From: Deltaproteobacteria bacterium
GTDB lineage: Bacteria > Desulfobacterota_E > Deferrimicrobia > Deferrimicrobiales > Deferrimicrobiaceae
Reading direction: 5' to 3'
Assembly: GCA_023488945.1 (NCBI GenBank)
Contig: JAMDBZ010000018.1
Coordinates: forward strand, 1 to 64,000
DNA: 64,000 nucleotides
The position numbers were made by a program, and so were the translations under genes. Of the stretch, positions 27,364 through 36,412 are shown piece by piece; the stretch's first letter is position 1; the number at the start of each line of letters is the position of its first letter. Under the pieces are notes generated by a model. That model was not told the origin of the DNA, searched no databases, and saw only the letters and a list, made by a program, of their open reading frames with translations.

Positions 27364-28881
27364 TCACCGGACCCAGACGAGCCGCCACTCCCCCAGGCGG
27401 TCGAAGATCTTCCCCCGCTCCCGGGACGCGATCCCGATCCGCTTCAGCCGGCCGGTCGAGGTGACGTCCAGGAAGGCGTCTCGAGCGGAAGCCCCGATCT
27501 GCTGGGTCCTCCAGGCCAGGTGCAGCCCCTCTTCGTCCCGCGTGAAGCACAACGCCTCGGCGTTGGAGAACACGCGGATCCCCTCGAAGAACGCCCCCGC
27601 GGTCGCCAGGTTGTTGACCGCGATGACCTCGTCCATCCCGTCGCCGTCCAGGTCCGCCGCGAAAAGGCGCCCGGGCAGGAACAGGCGGGCGGATTCGGCG
27701 AGTCCCCCCGCAGTCGGGGCATCGAGGGCCGTCTCGGAGCTCCCGATCCCATCGATCCCTTCCCAGGTCACCTTCCCCTCCCGGTCGGCAAGGCACAGTC
27801 TCCCCTTGTCGCCGATCGTCGCGAATGCGACGGAGCCCCAGCCTCGGAGGGGGACGAAGCCGTACAGGTTGGTCCCCCGGGGAAGCGGCACCGGCGCTCC
27901 CTTTCGGCAGGCGAGTCCGTCTCCCGCGCGCGTCCATTCGACGCGAAACACGGGACCCCCGAAAACCGTCGCGGGGCTCGATTCCTGCCCGGCCAGGGCG
28001 ATCCCGCCCCCGACGCCCGGGTCGAGGACGCGCAGAAAATACGGGAGATCGCGTGCGACGCGGCGGTACGCCTTGCCATCGTAACGCACGATGTCGGAAA
28101 GGGCGCGTCCCGCGCGGTATCTCACCACGAGGATCGCAGCCCTCCCGCCCCGGTCGATGTCCGCCGCCTCGACGCGGATCACGCCGCCGTCCGCGAACGG
28201 GATCCGCGCCTTGACGGCAAGCTCCTCACCATCGATCCGATAGAGGACCACCTCCTCCGGCATCCCGGCGATCACCTCCGGGACGCCGTCGCCGTCGATA
28301 TCACCGTATGCGACGGATACCACGTCCCCCGGAACGGGACTGCTCCGGGTGACCGTTCCCGTGAGCTTCGGGATCTTCCGTCTTGCGGCTCCTTCGCCGA
28401 CCGTCTCGTCCCCGAAGAACAGGTATTTGAGCCGGGCCGACGCTTCGATGACGAGCTTCCGATACGCGGGAGGGAGTTCTTTCGCCGACCTCGTCCCCGG
28501 TTCCGCCGCCGTCGCGTTCGCCACGACGGTCCTCCCCGCGGCCGTGTCTTCAACCGGGGCGATCGACAGGTCCAGCGTCACCGTCCTCCCGATGCGCGAG
28601 ACGGCGCCGGTTACGACATATGTCGCGCCGAGGGCCCGGGCCCGTCTCCGGCGCGCGGCCGGATCCTCTCCCCCTCCCGCCTTCGCGAGCCGGACGTCGA
28701 ACCGGTCCGAGAGCTTCTCGGCGAGCGACTGTGCCACGAGCGGGATCAGGGAGGCGGCCCGCTCGCCGGCCAGGTTTTCGGGGGGGAAAAGCGCGAGGAT
28801 CTGCGGCCCCGCCCCGGCCGGGCGCGCGGTCGAAAGGAGCGCCGCGGCCGCGAGGAGCCCAAGGAGTCTGCGAGGCGTCAT
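27364..28881 (-). CDS. Secreted VCBS/FG-GAP-like repeat protein
   Basis: 505 aa with a signal peptide (about 1-24, cleavage near ARPAGAG). Residues about 25-150 resemble a periplasmic lipoprotein-like domain, with a segment on computing names or levels (LGATYVVTGAVSRIGRTVTLDLSI) similar to the TolB/CsgG-type N-terminal fold. The rest carries beta-propeller-like repeats with calcium-type motifs, DIDGDGVPEVI near 195 and DLDGDGMDEVI near 425. Function is unknown; it probably acts in the periplasm or on the outer membrane. It overlaps the downstream-start region of the isochorismatase gene by 4 nt at 28878-28881. Confidence 0.7.
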   Translation of the reverse strand: MTPRRLLGLLAAAALLSTARPAGAGPQILALFPPENLAGERAASLIPLVAQSLAEKLSDRFDVRLAKAGGGEDPAARRRRARALGATYVVTGAVSRIGRTVTLDLSIAPVEDTAAGRTVVANATAAEPGTRSAKELPPAYRKLVIEASARLKYLFFGDETVGEGAARRKIPKLTGTVTRSSPVPGDVVSVAYGDIDGDGVPEVIAGMPEEVVLYRIDGEELAVKARIPFADGGVIRVEAADIDRGGRAAILVVRYRAGRALSDIVRYDGKAYRRVARDLPYFLRVLDPGVGGGIALAGQESSPATVFGGPVFRVEWTRAGDGLACRKGAPVPLPRGTNLYGFVPLRGWGSVAFATIGDKGRLCLADREGKVTWEGIDGIGSSETALDAPTAGGLAESARLFLPGRLFAADLDGDGMDEVIAVNNLATAGAFFEGIRVFSNAEALCFTRDEEGLHLAWRTQQIGASARDAFLDVTSTGRLKRIGIASRERGKIFDRLGEWRLVWVR

Positions 28882-29444
28882 TTGATGAGCGCGGAAACCG
28901 TCCGGAACTCGGGTGTCGCCGCCACCCTGAGAAGCTGGAAAAGCGCCGTCTCGGTGCTGTAGACGGTCGCCCCCGCGTCGCGGAGCGCATGCAGGCCGCT
29001 CAGGTAGTTGTGACGGAACCGTGACGAGACGGCATCGTCGAGGACGAAGACGGAGTAGCCGGTCCGGATCAGGTCCACCGAGGTCTGGTACACGCAGACG
29101 TGCGTCTCCATCCCGACGATGACGACCTGGCGGCGCCTCGCCGAAGAAAGCGCCGCGAGGAACGCCTCGTCCCGGGCGCAGCTGAACGTGATCTTCTCGA
29201 GGAGACGGAACGCCTTCCCGTCGAGGGCCCGGCCGATCTCGGGGACGGTCCGGCCCAGCCCTTTCGGATACTGCTCCGTGAGGAAGATGGGAAGCCCGAG
29301 GGCGGCGGCCGCCTCGATCGCGATCCGCATGTTCTTCGCGGACGACGCGTAGAGATCCTCGTCGATCGCCTTGACGAGACGCTCCTGCACGTCGACGACG
29401 AGCAGCAGCGCCTCCTCCCGGTTCAGAACGTCGACCATCGTCAC
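28878..29444 (-). CDS. Isochorismatase-family cysteine hydrolase
   Basis: 188 aa. The family triad is visible: Asp in LLVVDVQERL, Lys in LLEKITFSC and the nucleophile Cys in GMETHVCVYQT. The cis-peptide motif GMETH is also typical. Substrate is unknown; relatives act on small amides (nicotinamidase, YcaC types). The start is GTG at 29444, which overlaps the stop of the M24 peptidase gene as GTGA; ATG at 29438 is the alternative. It belongs to a run of overlapping minus-strand genes from the M24 peptidase to the VCBS-like protein. Confidence 0.88.
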   Translation of the reverse strand: MTMVDVLNREEALLLVVDVQERLVKAIDEDLYASSAKNMRIAIEAAAALGLPIFLTEQYPKGLGRTVPEIGRALDGKAFRLLEKITFSCARDEAFLAALSSARRRQVVIVGMETHVCVYQTSVDLIRTGYSVFVLDDAVSSRFRHNYLSGLHALRDAGATVYSTETALFQLLRVAATPEFRTVSALIK

Positions 29445-30655
29445 CGCACCCCTTTCCCTGCGCCCCCGGGACAGGGTATCACTTCGTCCGCAAGAGGCGT
29501 CAACTTCTCGAAGCCGTCTCCCGTCACGAGGTACCCGTTCTCCAGCCCCACGGCGCCCTCGCCCGGGAACACGAACTTGGGCTCGAGCGCGAGGACCATG
29601 CCGGGCGCCAGGACCGTCCGGCTCTCCCGCGCCACGAATGGGATCTCGTCCACCTCGATCCCCAGCCCATGTCCGATGAAGTTGACATTATACCCCGGCG
29701 CACCCATGAAATGGGCCACGAACGGCGTCCGCGAGGCCGTCGCGACGCCGATTTCGTAAAGGTCCCCGGCGACCGCGCCCGGACGGATCGCGTCCTCGAT
29801 GGCCCTCAAGACCCGCACCGCCGCGCCGTGGGCCTCCTCGAGCTTCGCGGGGAGCGTTCCGATCGCGTAAGTCCTCGCCATGTCCACCAGGTAGCCGTCC
29901 TGGGCCCACATCGTGTCGACCAGGATCGGCTCGTTCTCCCGGAAAGCCCGCGTCCCGGCCCCGACGGGAACGTACGGGCACGACCCCCGGCCCGCCGTCG
30001 GGAAATCGGCGTAGGACGGGACCGCCGAATCGGGCCCGGAGATCACGCACCCCAGCCCCACCTCCTGGTTCCACGCCCGCATCCGGGTGATCGTCGTGTG
30101 CCCCCCCGCGATGGCCCGGCCCTGGAGAAATCCGCAGAGCTCCGTCTCGGTCATGCCGGGACGGATGATGTCCCGCGCGAGGGCGAGAAGCCGGGCCAGC
30201 CGCCGCCCGCAGGCCCGGAGCGCCTCGATTTCGGAAGGCCCCTTCACCGCCCGGCTCTCCCGGACGATCGCCGAGATGTCGACCGGCCGGACTCCCTCGA
30301 AGAGCGAGGCGTAACGGTTGAACGCCAGGACGGGGAGGACATCCATCTCGAACCCGAGCGTCGAGAGCTTCACGCCGCGGCCGGAAAGGAGGTGCGGGAT
30401 ATCCTTGGAGCTCCGGATCCGCTCGATCCGGTCGACGCCCGCCTCCTCGACCGCCCGCTCGTAGACCCGGCGGACGAAATAGACGGGATCTCCCGCCGCC
30501 GGCACGAACAGGATCCCCTGCTGGATCGATCCGGTGTAGTAGAACAGGTCGGCGTTCTGGATGATGAGGGCGGCATCGACCCCGGCTTCCGCCAGCTTCC
30601 GGCGGAGATCCGCCAACCGCCCCCGGACCTCGTTGCCGGGCGTCGTCCGGTACAT
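29441..30655 (-). CDS. M24B metallopeptidase (Xaa-Pro dipeptidase/aminopeptidase family)
   Basis: 404 aa. An N-terminal creatinase-like domain (1-145) precedes the pita-bread catalytic domain. The five metal ligands are visible: two Asp in ILVDTMWAQDGYLVDMART, His in FIGHGLGIEV, Glu in LALEPKF and Glu in VGLENGYLV. Start ATG is at 30655, 5 nt after the DUF169 gene. PepQ, PepP or a creatinase-like hydrolase cannot be told apart from sequence alone. It is probably co-transcribed with the DUF169 and isochorismatase genes. Confidence 0.9.
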   Translation of the reverse strand: MYRTTPGNEVRGRLADLRRKLAEAGVDAALIIQNADLFYYTGSIQQGILFVPAAGDPVYFVRRVYERAVEEAGVDRIERIRSSKDIPHLLSGRGVKLSTLGFEMDVLPVLAFNRYASLFEGVRPVDISAIVRESRAVKGPSEIEALRACGRRLARLLALARDIIRPGMTETELCGFLQGRAIAGGHTTITRMRAWNQEVGLGCVISGPDSAVPSYADFPTAGRGSCPYVPVGAGTRAFRENEPILVDTMWAQDGYLVDMARTYAIGTLPAKLEEAHGAAVRVLRAIEDAIRPGAVAGDLYEIGVATASRTPFVAHFMGAPGYNVNFIGHGLGIEVDEIPFVARESRTVLAPGMVLALEPKFVFPGEGAVGLENGYLVTGDGFEKLTPLADEVIPCPGGAGKGVR

Positions 30656-30660
30656 GCGGG

Positions 30661-31440
30661 TCAGGGGCTCTTCTTCGCCCAGATCGCTTCCAGTTCCTGG
30701 TAGGACTTCGGGAACTCGGCCTGGAACCGGAGGTAGACGGGAACGGGGTAGCGAACGCCGCCCGCATGGGTCTTCTCCAGCCCCTCGACGACCTCCTCGC
30801 CGCGCTCGAACGGGAAGGTGAACGCCATCTCGTCGTCGGCCGCCATTCCGAAGACCCGGTCGCCGTAGCACGGCAGGATGACCTGCGGCTCCCCGGTCTG
30901 CTTCCCCCGGATCACGATGTCGGAGCAGTCCCCCCGCCCCGAGAACTCGCTCTTGAGGCTCCCGCCGCTCTTGTAGAGGCAGGCGTTGAGGAGCCGGAGC
31001 ACCTGCGCCGAGTTCCCGTACACGAGGACGGTCTCGGGAACGAAGTCGACGCGGCCGAGCGGGCCCGCCACGACATGACCGCACTCGCCCGGCGCGAACC
31101 TGGCCAGCGCCTCCTCGAACCGCGCCCCCGCCTCCTTGCAGGAGGCGTACATCCCGTCCGCGAGGGAGCCCGACGTGTAGTAATCGTTCCGCTCCGCGAA
31201 GCCGAAGACCGCTTTGGCGATCGGGCATGACAGGTCGCCCCCCGACACCGCCATCGTCCAGCCGTATCGGCGCGCGATCGCGATGGCCTGGCAGACCGCC
31301 ACCTTCACCCCGAGATGCTTCGACGGGATCCGCACCTTGTCCGGCAGCGGCTCGCCGGGCTTGAACGTCCGGATCCCGAGCGGGAAGGTCGAAACCCGGA
31401 GATGCTTTTCGAGATGCGCGTTGAGCGCGTCGGCGTTCAT
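30661..31440 (-). CDS. DUF169 family protein
   Basis: 259 aa, predicted cytoplasmic, of unknown biochemical function. It shows DUF169-type features: N-terminal LRVSTFPLGIRTF, a conserved Cys-containing segment (KVAVCQAIAIARRYGW), LSCPIAKAVFGF and a C-terminal YPVPVYLRFQAEFP. Several conserved cysteines (including LSCPIA and GDCSDI) suggest metal or cofactor binding, but this is inference. The start is ATG at 31440 with GGAAGGGAGG about 9 nt upstream. It lies between the PaaK-like ligase and the M24 peptidase, separated from the ligase by a 380-nt repeat-bearing gap. Confidence 0.8.
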   Translation of the reverse strand: MNADALNAHLEKHLRVSTFPLGIRTFKPGEPLPDKVRIPSKHLGVKVAVCQAIAIARRYGWTMAVSGGDLSCPIAKAVFGFAERNDYYTSGSLADGMYASCKEAGARFEEALARFAPGECGHVVAGPLGRVDFVPETVLVYGNSAQVLRLLNACLYKSGGSLKSEFSGRGDCSDIVIRGKQTGEPQVILPCYGDRVFGMAADDEMAFTFPFERGEEVVEGLEKTHAGGVRYPVPVYLRFQAEFPKSYQELEAIWAKKSP

Positions 31441-31601
31441 GGAATCGTGCCTCCCTTCCTGCGTCCGTTTTCGAGATCCCGATCGGACCATGAGCGGCCC
31501 GGTGCGGCCACCGACCCCCCGAGGCCTTCCGCGCTCGGCGGAATCCCCTCCGCTCTGCTGCGGTAGCCGGACCGTGGGGACATCCGGGCCGCCGCCGTGC
31601 C

Positions 31602-31763
31602 CCGGCATCCTGCCAATGGCGCGCAGATGCGTTCCCCGGAGGCGGCCTGTGGAGCGCAGCGGAGGCAGGACGCCGGAGCAAGCGGAACGGCAGCGACGCC
31701 GGGCATGGACGCCCGGCGGAGCGTAGCCGGAGGGAAATGCATCGAGCGCCGGCAGGATGCCGG
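31602..31763. repeat. Dispersed intergenic repeat copy B, bounded by 13-bp inverted repeats
   Basis: Bases 31621-31748 match copy A (8103-8230) in the same orientation with about 6 differences. Copy B is bracketed by the perfect inverted repeats CCGGCATCCTGCC (31602-31614) and GGCAGGATGCCGG (31751-31763), making a 162-bp MITE-like unit; copy A lacks these ends. It fills most of the 380-nt gap between DUF169 and the PaaK-like gene. I see no gene in the remainder of that gap. Confidence 0.78.
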
Positions 31764-31820
31764 CAACTCGCGGGGCGCCGCGGAGCGAGATGCCCTCTCC
31801 CGCTGCGGCGCGCCGCCGCA

Positions 31821-33098
31821 CTACTCCCACTTCCTCCGGTCGACGATTTTTTTGTCCTTCTCCGTCACGTCCGCCCCGGAGACGAAGCGAACCTCTCCCT
31901 TGAGACGGGTGACGACGCGTGCCGCCTCGGCGATGCGACCCGCCAGATCCGCCGCGGAAGGCGTTCCCGGCACCGGGACGGCGAGGATCGTCATCCGGTC
32001 CTCGTGGGCTTCGCGCGTGATGACGAGCTGGAGGAGGGCGATCTCCGGGAATCTTTTCTCGAGCTGGACGACCTGCTCCGGGTGGACGAACATCCCCTTG
32101 ACCTTGGTGACCTGGTCGACTCGTCCCACGATCCGGAGGAGGCGCGCCGAGGTGCGGCCGCACGGACACGGATCGTTCGTGAGGATCGACAGGTCCCCGG
32201 TGGCGAATCGCACCAGCGGATAGGTCCGGCTGGGAAGCGTCACGACCACCTCGCCGATCTCCCCCGGGGACACCGCCTGTCCCGTGGCCGGGTCGAGGAG
32301 CTCGAGGACGATCTCGTCGGGCACGTGCATCCCGTTCGCCTTGGAGCACTCGTACCCGAGTGATCCGACGTCGGCCGTCCCGTAGCATTGCCGGACACGG
32401 ATCCCGAACTCCTCGCGGAACCGCTTCCGGAGCGATTCGGGGAGCATCTCCGCCGTGACGAGCGCCACCTGGAGCGAAAGCCCGTCCCCCGGCGCAATGC
32501 CGGCTTCCATCGCCTTCTCCAGGAGCGTCATCAGGAACGAGGGGGTCCCGACATACCCGGTCGCCCGGAGGTCGCGCATGACCTGGACCTGGAGCTCCGT
32601 GTTCCCGACGCCCGCCGGGATCACCGTGCAGCCGATCCGGATCAGCGCCTCATCGAACATGAGGCCCGCCGGCGAAAAATGGTACATGAAGGTGTTTTGG
32701 ACGATGTCACCCGGCCGGAAACCGGCGGCGACGAACGCCTTTTCCCACCGCCAGTGGCTCTCCTCGCGCCCTTCCGGGTCGTACGTCGGGCCGGGCGACA
32801 CGTAGATGCGGCGCATCCCCCGCGGGGGGACGGCCGCAAGCCCCCCGAACGGGAGCTCCTCCTTCTGGATCTTCTTGAGGTCGGCCTTCCGGACCGGGGG
32901 GATTTTCGCGAGGTCGGCGAGATCCCGGACGTTCTCCGGCGAAACGCCCGCCGCGTCCATCCGGCGGCGGGCGGCCGGGGCATTCGCGTAGGCGTGCGGG
33001 ACGGTTTCCCGGAGCAGCTCCCGCTGGAACGCGGCGCGCTCCTCCGGGGCCATCGTTTCGCGCGCCTCGTCGTAGAATCCTTTCGTCCGGTCGATCAC
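31821..33098 (-). CDS. PaaK-like phenylacetate-CoA ligase family protein
   Basis: 425-aa adenylate-forming enzyme of the phenylacetate-CoA ligase family, activating a carboxylate (aryl or other) as its CoA thioester. It shows the PaaK N-terminal ETVPHAYANAPAARRRMD, a central nucleotide region (YVGTPSFLMTLLEKA, YGTADVGSLGYEC), a CPCGRTSARL cysteine segment and the C-terminal GRVDQVTKVKGMFVHPEQV. The start GTG at 33098 follows GGGAGGGAGA. It lies 66 nt downstream of livF in a liv/acyl-CoA-ligase operon, which suggests its substrate is imported by that ABC system. Confidence 0.9.
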   Translation of the reverse strand: MIDRTKGFYDEARETMAPEERAAFQRELLRETVPHAYANAPAARRRMDAAGVSPENVRDLADLAKIPPVRKADLKKIQKEELPFGGLAAVPPRGMRRIYVSPGPTYDPEGREESHWRWEKAFVAAGFRPGDIVQNTFMYHFSPAGLMFDEALIRIGCTVIPAGVGNTELQVQVMRDLRATGYVGTPSFLMTLLEKAMEAGIAPGDGLSLQVALVTAEMLPESLRKRFREEFGIRVRQCYGTADVGSLGYECSKANGMHVPDEIVLELLDPATGQAVSPGEIGEVVVTLPSRTYPLVRFATGDLSILTNDPCPCGRTSARLLRIVGRVDQVTKVKGMFVHPEQVVQLEKRFPEIALLQLVITREAHEDRMTILAVPVPGTPSAADLAGRIAEAARVVTRLKGEVRFVSGADVTEKDKKIVDRRKWE

Positions 33099-33164
33099 CG
33101 GATCTCCCTCCCGTCGGAGAATCCCCCCCGCTGCAGGCGCCCCGGGGCGCTCCGTCGCGTCTTC

Positions 33165-33959
33165 CTACGACAGCCAGCGTTTGCGCCGCTTGTAGTGCTT
33201 GATCTCCCGGTAGGACTTGCGCGACCCGACCTCGTTCATCCCGAGATAGAACTCCTTGACGTCCTCGTTGGCCGCCAGCTTCTCCGTCTCCCCGTCGAGG
33301 ACGACTTTCCCGTTCTCCATGATGTAGCCGTATTGCGAGATCGAAAGCGCAACCCGGGCGTTCTGCTCCACGAGGAGGATCGTCGTCTTCTCCTTCTCGT
33401 TGATGTCCCTGATGATCCCGAAGATCTCCTTGACCAGCAGCGGCGACAGCCCCAGCGACGGCTCGTCGAGGAGCATGAGCTTCGGCCTCGCCATGAGGGC
33501 CCGGCCGATCGCGAGCATCTGCTGCTCGCCGCCGGAGAGGTAGCCCGCGAGCTGCTTCCTCCGCTCTTTCAGGCGCGGGAAGTAGGTGTAGACCCGCTCG
33601 TAATCGGTCTTCACCTTCGAGGCGTCCTTCCGCGTGTAGGAACCGCAACGGAGGTTCTCCTCCACGGTGAGGTCCTCGAAGACCCGGCGCCCTTCCATCA
33701 CCTGGAAGATCCCGCGCCGGACGACCTCCTCGGGGTCCAGCCCGTTGATCCGCTCCCCTCCGAACAGGATCTCGCCGTCGGTCACCTCCCCTTCCTCCGA
33801 CTTGAGAAGACCGGAGATCGCCTTGAGGGTCGTGCTCTTCCCTGCCCCGTTGGCTCCGAGGAGCGCCACGATCCGCCCCTCGGGCACCGCGAGGGAGAGC
33901 CCCTTGAGGACGAGGATCACGTCCGAGTAGATCACCTCGATGTTGTTCACCTGGAGCAT
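33165..33959 (-). CDS. livF: Branched-chain amino acid-type ABC transporter ATPase
   Basis: 264-aa ATPase of the HAAT/Liv type. Walker A GANGAGKST is at about 35-43, the signature motif is LSGGEQQM, and Walker B is LMLLDEPSLGLS. It has a C-terminal basic extension (KSYREIKHYKRRKRWLS) beyond the usual about 235-240 residues. It acts at the inner membrane with LivG and the LivH/LivM permeases. It lies 67 nt downstream of livJ in the sigma-54-preceded operon that begins with livG. Confidence 0.94.
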   Translation of the reverse strand: MLQVNNIEVIYSDVILVLKGLSLAVPEGRIVALLGANGAGKSTTLKAISGLLKSEEGEVTDGEILFGGERINGLDPEEVVRRGIFQVMEGRRVFEDLTVEENLRCGSYTRKDASKVKTDYERVYTYFPRLKERRKQLAGYLSGGEQQMLAIGRALMARPKLMLLDEPSLGLSPLLVKEIFGIIRDINEKEKTTILLVEQNARVALSISQYGYIMENGKVVLDGETEKLAANEDVKEFYLGMNEVGSRKSYREIKHYKRRKRWLS

Positions 33960-34026
33960 CGCCGGCCGCCCCCGTCTCCGCGAAAGGATGGGCGGGGGAA
34001 GATCCCCCCGCCCCGTTGCCGCTTGA

Positions 34027-35199
34027 CTAAAACCCGAGCCACTCCGCCTTGCGCGGAAGCTCGATGTTCTTCTTGAGGACCAGCTTCCCCTTCTCGTATT
34101 CGTAGATCTTGGCCGTCATGTTCGGCCGGTGGTCCTTCGGCGTGATGGTGATCTTCGCCGTGAGCCCGCCCGTATCGAAGTTCTTGAGGGATTCGAGGGC
34201 CGCCTTGACGCCGGGGCCGTTGAGCTGGCCCTTCTTGTCCGCGATCTTGAGGGCCTCGCACAGCACCATCATGGAGACCCAGCCCCGAATGTAGTGCGTG
34301 TTCTGATACTGCCCCTTGGTGATCTCCTTGATGAGCTTCATGCCGGGGACGTTCTCGCCATAAATCGACGCGGCCTGGAGCCCCAGGGTTCCCTCGGCGG
34401 CATCCCCCGCCATCTTGAAGAGATCCTCGTCGTTCCCCCAAAGATTGACGAAGAACTTCGTCTTCAGGCCCAGTTTCTTGGCATCCTTGAGGATGACCGC
34501 CGTGGAAGGCGTCGTCCCGCCGATCCAGGCGAAGTCGGCGCCTTTGCTCTTGAGCGACAGCATTTGGGAGTTCGCCTCGATCGCCTTGAGATCCACGTTT
34601 TCGTCGCCGACCACCTCGAACCCGATTTCCTTCGCGTACTCCTTGCCCGCCTTGATCGGGGCGATCCCGTACGGAACGTTCGGGTAGATGAACGCCACCT
34701 TGGGCGCCCTTTTCTCCTTCCAGTTGTCCTTGATGTATTTCAGGCCCGCCCGAAGCTGCGTGGAGTAGTCGGCCGCGATGAAGAAGTTGTAGGGAGCCTT
34801 CGCCGGGTTGGTCAGGTGCGCCGAATACGACGCGGAAATGTAGGGGATCTTGTCCTGCGCCACGAACCCGGTCAGCGCCTCGGTGTCCCCCGTCCCCCAT
34901 CCCTGGATGGCCACGACCTTCTCTTCCACGTATTTCTTGTACTGGTTGATCGCCTTGTTCTTGTCGTACGCATAGTCGAACATCTGCATGTCGATCTTCT
35001 TGCCGTCGATCCCGCCGTGGGCGTTGACCCAGTCCTTGTAGTCCTGCACACCCTTGGCATAAGGGTTCCCGACCGACGATGTCGGGCCGGTCAGGTCGGC
35101 GAGATGGCCGACCTTGATGTCGGCGGCAAACACCGCGCCGGCCGCCAGGAACACCGCGCACGCCGCCAGGGCGGCGATCCGGATCGTTCTCTTCCTCAT
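34027..35199 (-). CDS. livJ: Periplasmic substrate-binding protein, Liv family
   Basis: 390 aa with a clear signal peptide (1-25, AAGAVFAAD) and a two-lobed periplasmic-binding fold. Motifs include IKVGHLADLTGPTSSVG and YKDWVNAHGGIDGKK. Ligand is unknown; adjacency to a long-chain acyl-CoA synthetase and a PaaK-like ligase suggests a carboxylic or aromatic acid instead of leucine. The ATG at 35199 is preceded by AAGGAGGAAAGC. It sits between livM and livF, with 132 nt before it and no separate gene in that gap. Confidence 0.93.
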   Translation of the reverse strand: MRKRTIRIAALAACAVFLAAGAVFAADIKVGHLADLTGPTSSVGNPYAKGVQDYKDWVNAHGGIDGKKIDMQMFDYAYDKNKAINQYKKYVEEKVVAIQGWGTGDTEALTGFVAQDKIPYISASYSAHLTNPAKAPYNFFIAADYSTQLRAGLKYIKDNWKEKRAPKVAFIYPNVPYGIAPIKAGKEYAKEIGFEVVGDENVDLKAIEANSQMLSLKSKGADFAWIGGTTPSTAVILKDAKKLGLKTKFFVNLWGNDEDLFKMAGDAAEGTLGLQAASIYGENVPGMKLIKEITKGQYQNTHYIRGWVSMMVLCEALKIADKKGQLNGPGVKAALESLKNFDTGGLTAKITITPKDHRPNMTAKIYEYEKGKLVLKKNIELPRKAEWLGF

Positions 35200-35331
35200 T
35201 GCTTTCCTCCTTGGGTCAGGTTTTTCCTTCCGTCAGCGTTCCGTTCCAGATCCTTTTCGCGTTCCCCCTTCCCGCCACGGCACCTCCTTTCCCGATTCTG
35301 TCCGTCCCACGATGCCGAACCCCGCTGCGGT

Positions 35332-36378
35332 TCAATACGAAAACGGATACAGCTTCCAGTAGGCCTTGATCAGCCTCCACCGGTGGGCCAGGCCGTCCGG
35401 CTCGAAGATGAGGAACAGGATGATGATCAGGCCGAAGATCCCCTCCTCGAAGGATATCGCCAGCCTCGCGATGCCCGGAAAATCGGCGGACACCGCCTCC
35501 GTCACGACCGACAGGAGCTTGGGCAGCAGGATCATGAAGATCGCGCCGAAGACGGAGCCGATGATGCTCCCCAAGCCCCCGATGATGATCATCGCGAGAT
35601 AGACGATCGAAACGTGGATGTTGAACTGCTCCGAGGTCACGAATCTCAGGGAGTGGCCGAACAGAGCCCCGGAGACCCCCGCATAGAAGGAGGAGATGCC
35701 GAAGGACAGGAGCCGGTACTTGTAAAGGTTGATCCCCATGATTTCCGCGGAGATGTAATGGTCCCGGACGGCCATGAACGCCCGGCCGGTCCTGGTTCGC
35801 ACGAGATTCGTCGCGAAAAGGACCATCAAGACCGTGAAGAGGAACACAACGTAGTAATAAGACTGATCGGAGTTGAAGGTGTAGCCGAGCAGCGATGGGC
35901 GCGGGACCGTGACCCCGTAACTTCCCCCCGTCACCGGCTCCCATCGGATGAAGATCCATTCGAGGATGAACTGGGACGCCAGCGTCGCGATGGCCAGGTA
36001 CAGCCCCTTGAGCCGGAGCGACGGGATCCCGAAGACCATCCCGGCCATCGCGGTCACCAGGCCCGCCGCCGGCACGCCGACCCAGAAGGGAAGCCCCATC
36101 TTCGCCGTAACGTACGCCGACGTGTACGCGCCCACGCCGAGGAACGCCCCCTGTCCGAGCGAGATCTGGCCCGTGAAGCCGGTCAGGATGTTGAGTCCCA
36201 CGGCGCCGATCGAGGCGATCATGATCTGCAGGACGATCCAGAGATACTCTCCCTTGATCAGGTGGGGCAACGCCAACAGGAGGGCGAGGAAGAGTCCCAT
36301 GCAGAGCTTGGCGACAGGCGTCTGGAAGATCCTGATGTCCTTCTCGTAGGAGGTCCGAAAATCGCCGCAGTACTGCAT
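35332..36378 (-). CDS. livM: Branched-chain amino acid-type ABC transporter permease LivM
   Basis: 348 aa with about 8-10 transmembrane helices. It has the LivM motif region FTGQISLGQGAFLGVGAYTSAYV and the C-terminal EAA-like GGLGSIIGSVFGAIFMILLP. The protein forms a heterodimeric channel with LivH. The start is ATG at 36378, 34 nt after livH. It is followed by livJ. Confidence 0.94.
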   Translation of the reverse strand: MQYCGDFRTSYEKDIRIFQTPVAKLCMGLFLALLLALPHLIKGEYLWIVLQIMIASIGAVGLNILTGFTGQISLGQGAFLGVGAYTSAYVTAKMGLPFWVGVPAAGLVTAMAGMVFGIPSLRLKGLYLAIATLASQFILEWIFIRWEPVTGGSYGVTVPRPSLLGYTFNSDQSYYYVVFLFTVLMVLFATNLVRTRTGRAFMAVRDHYISAEIMGINLYKYRLLSFGISSFYAGVSGALFGHSLRFVTSEQFNIHVSIVYLAMIIIGGLGSIIGSVFGAIFMILLPKLLSVVTEAVSADFPGIARLAISFEEGIFGLIIILFLIFEPDGLAHRWRLIKAYWKLYPFSY

Positions 36379-36412
36379 CCCCTAGGGTCTCCTTGTCCCG
36401 TGACGGCGGGCG

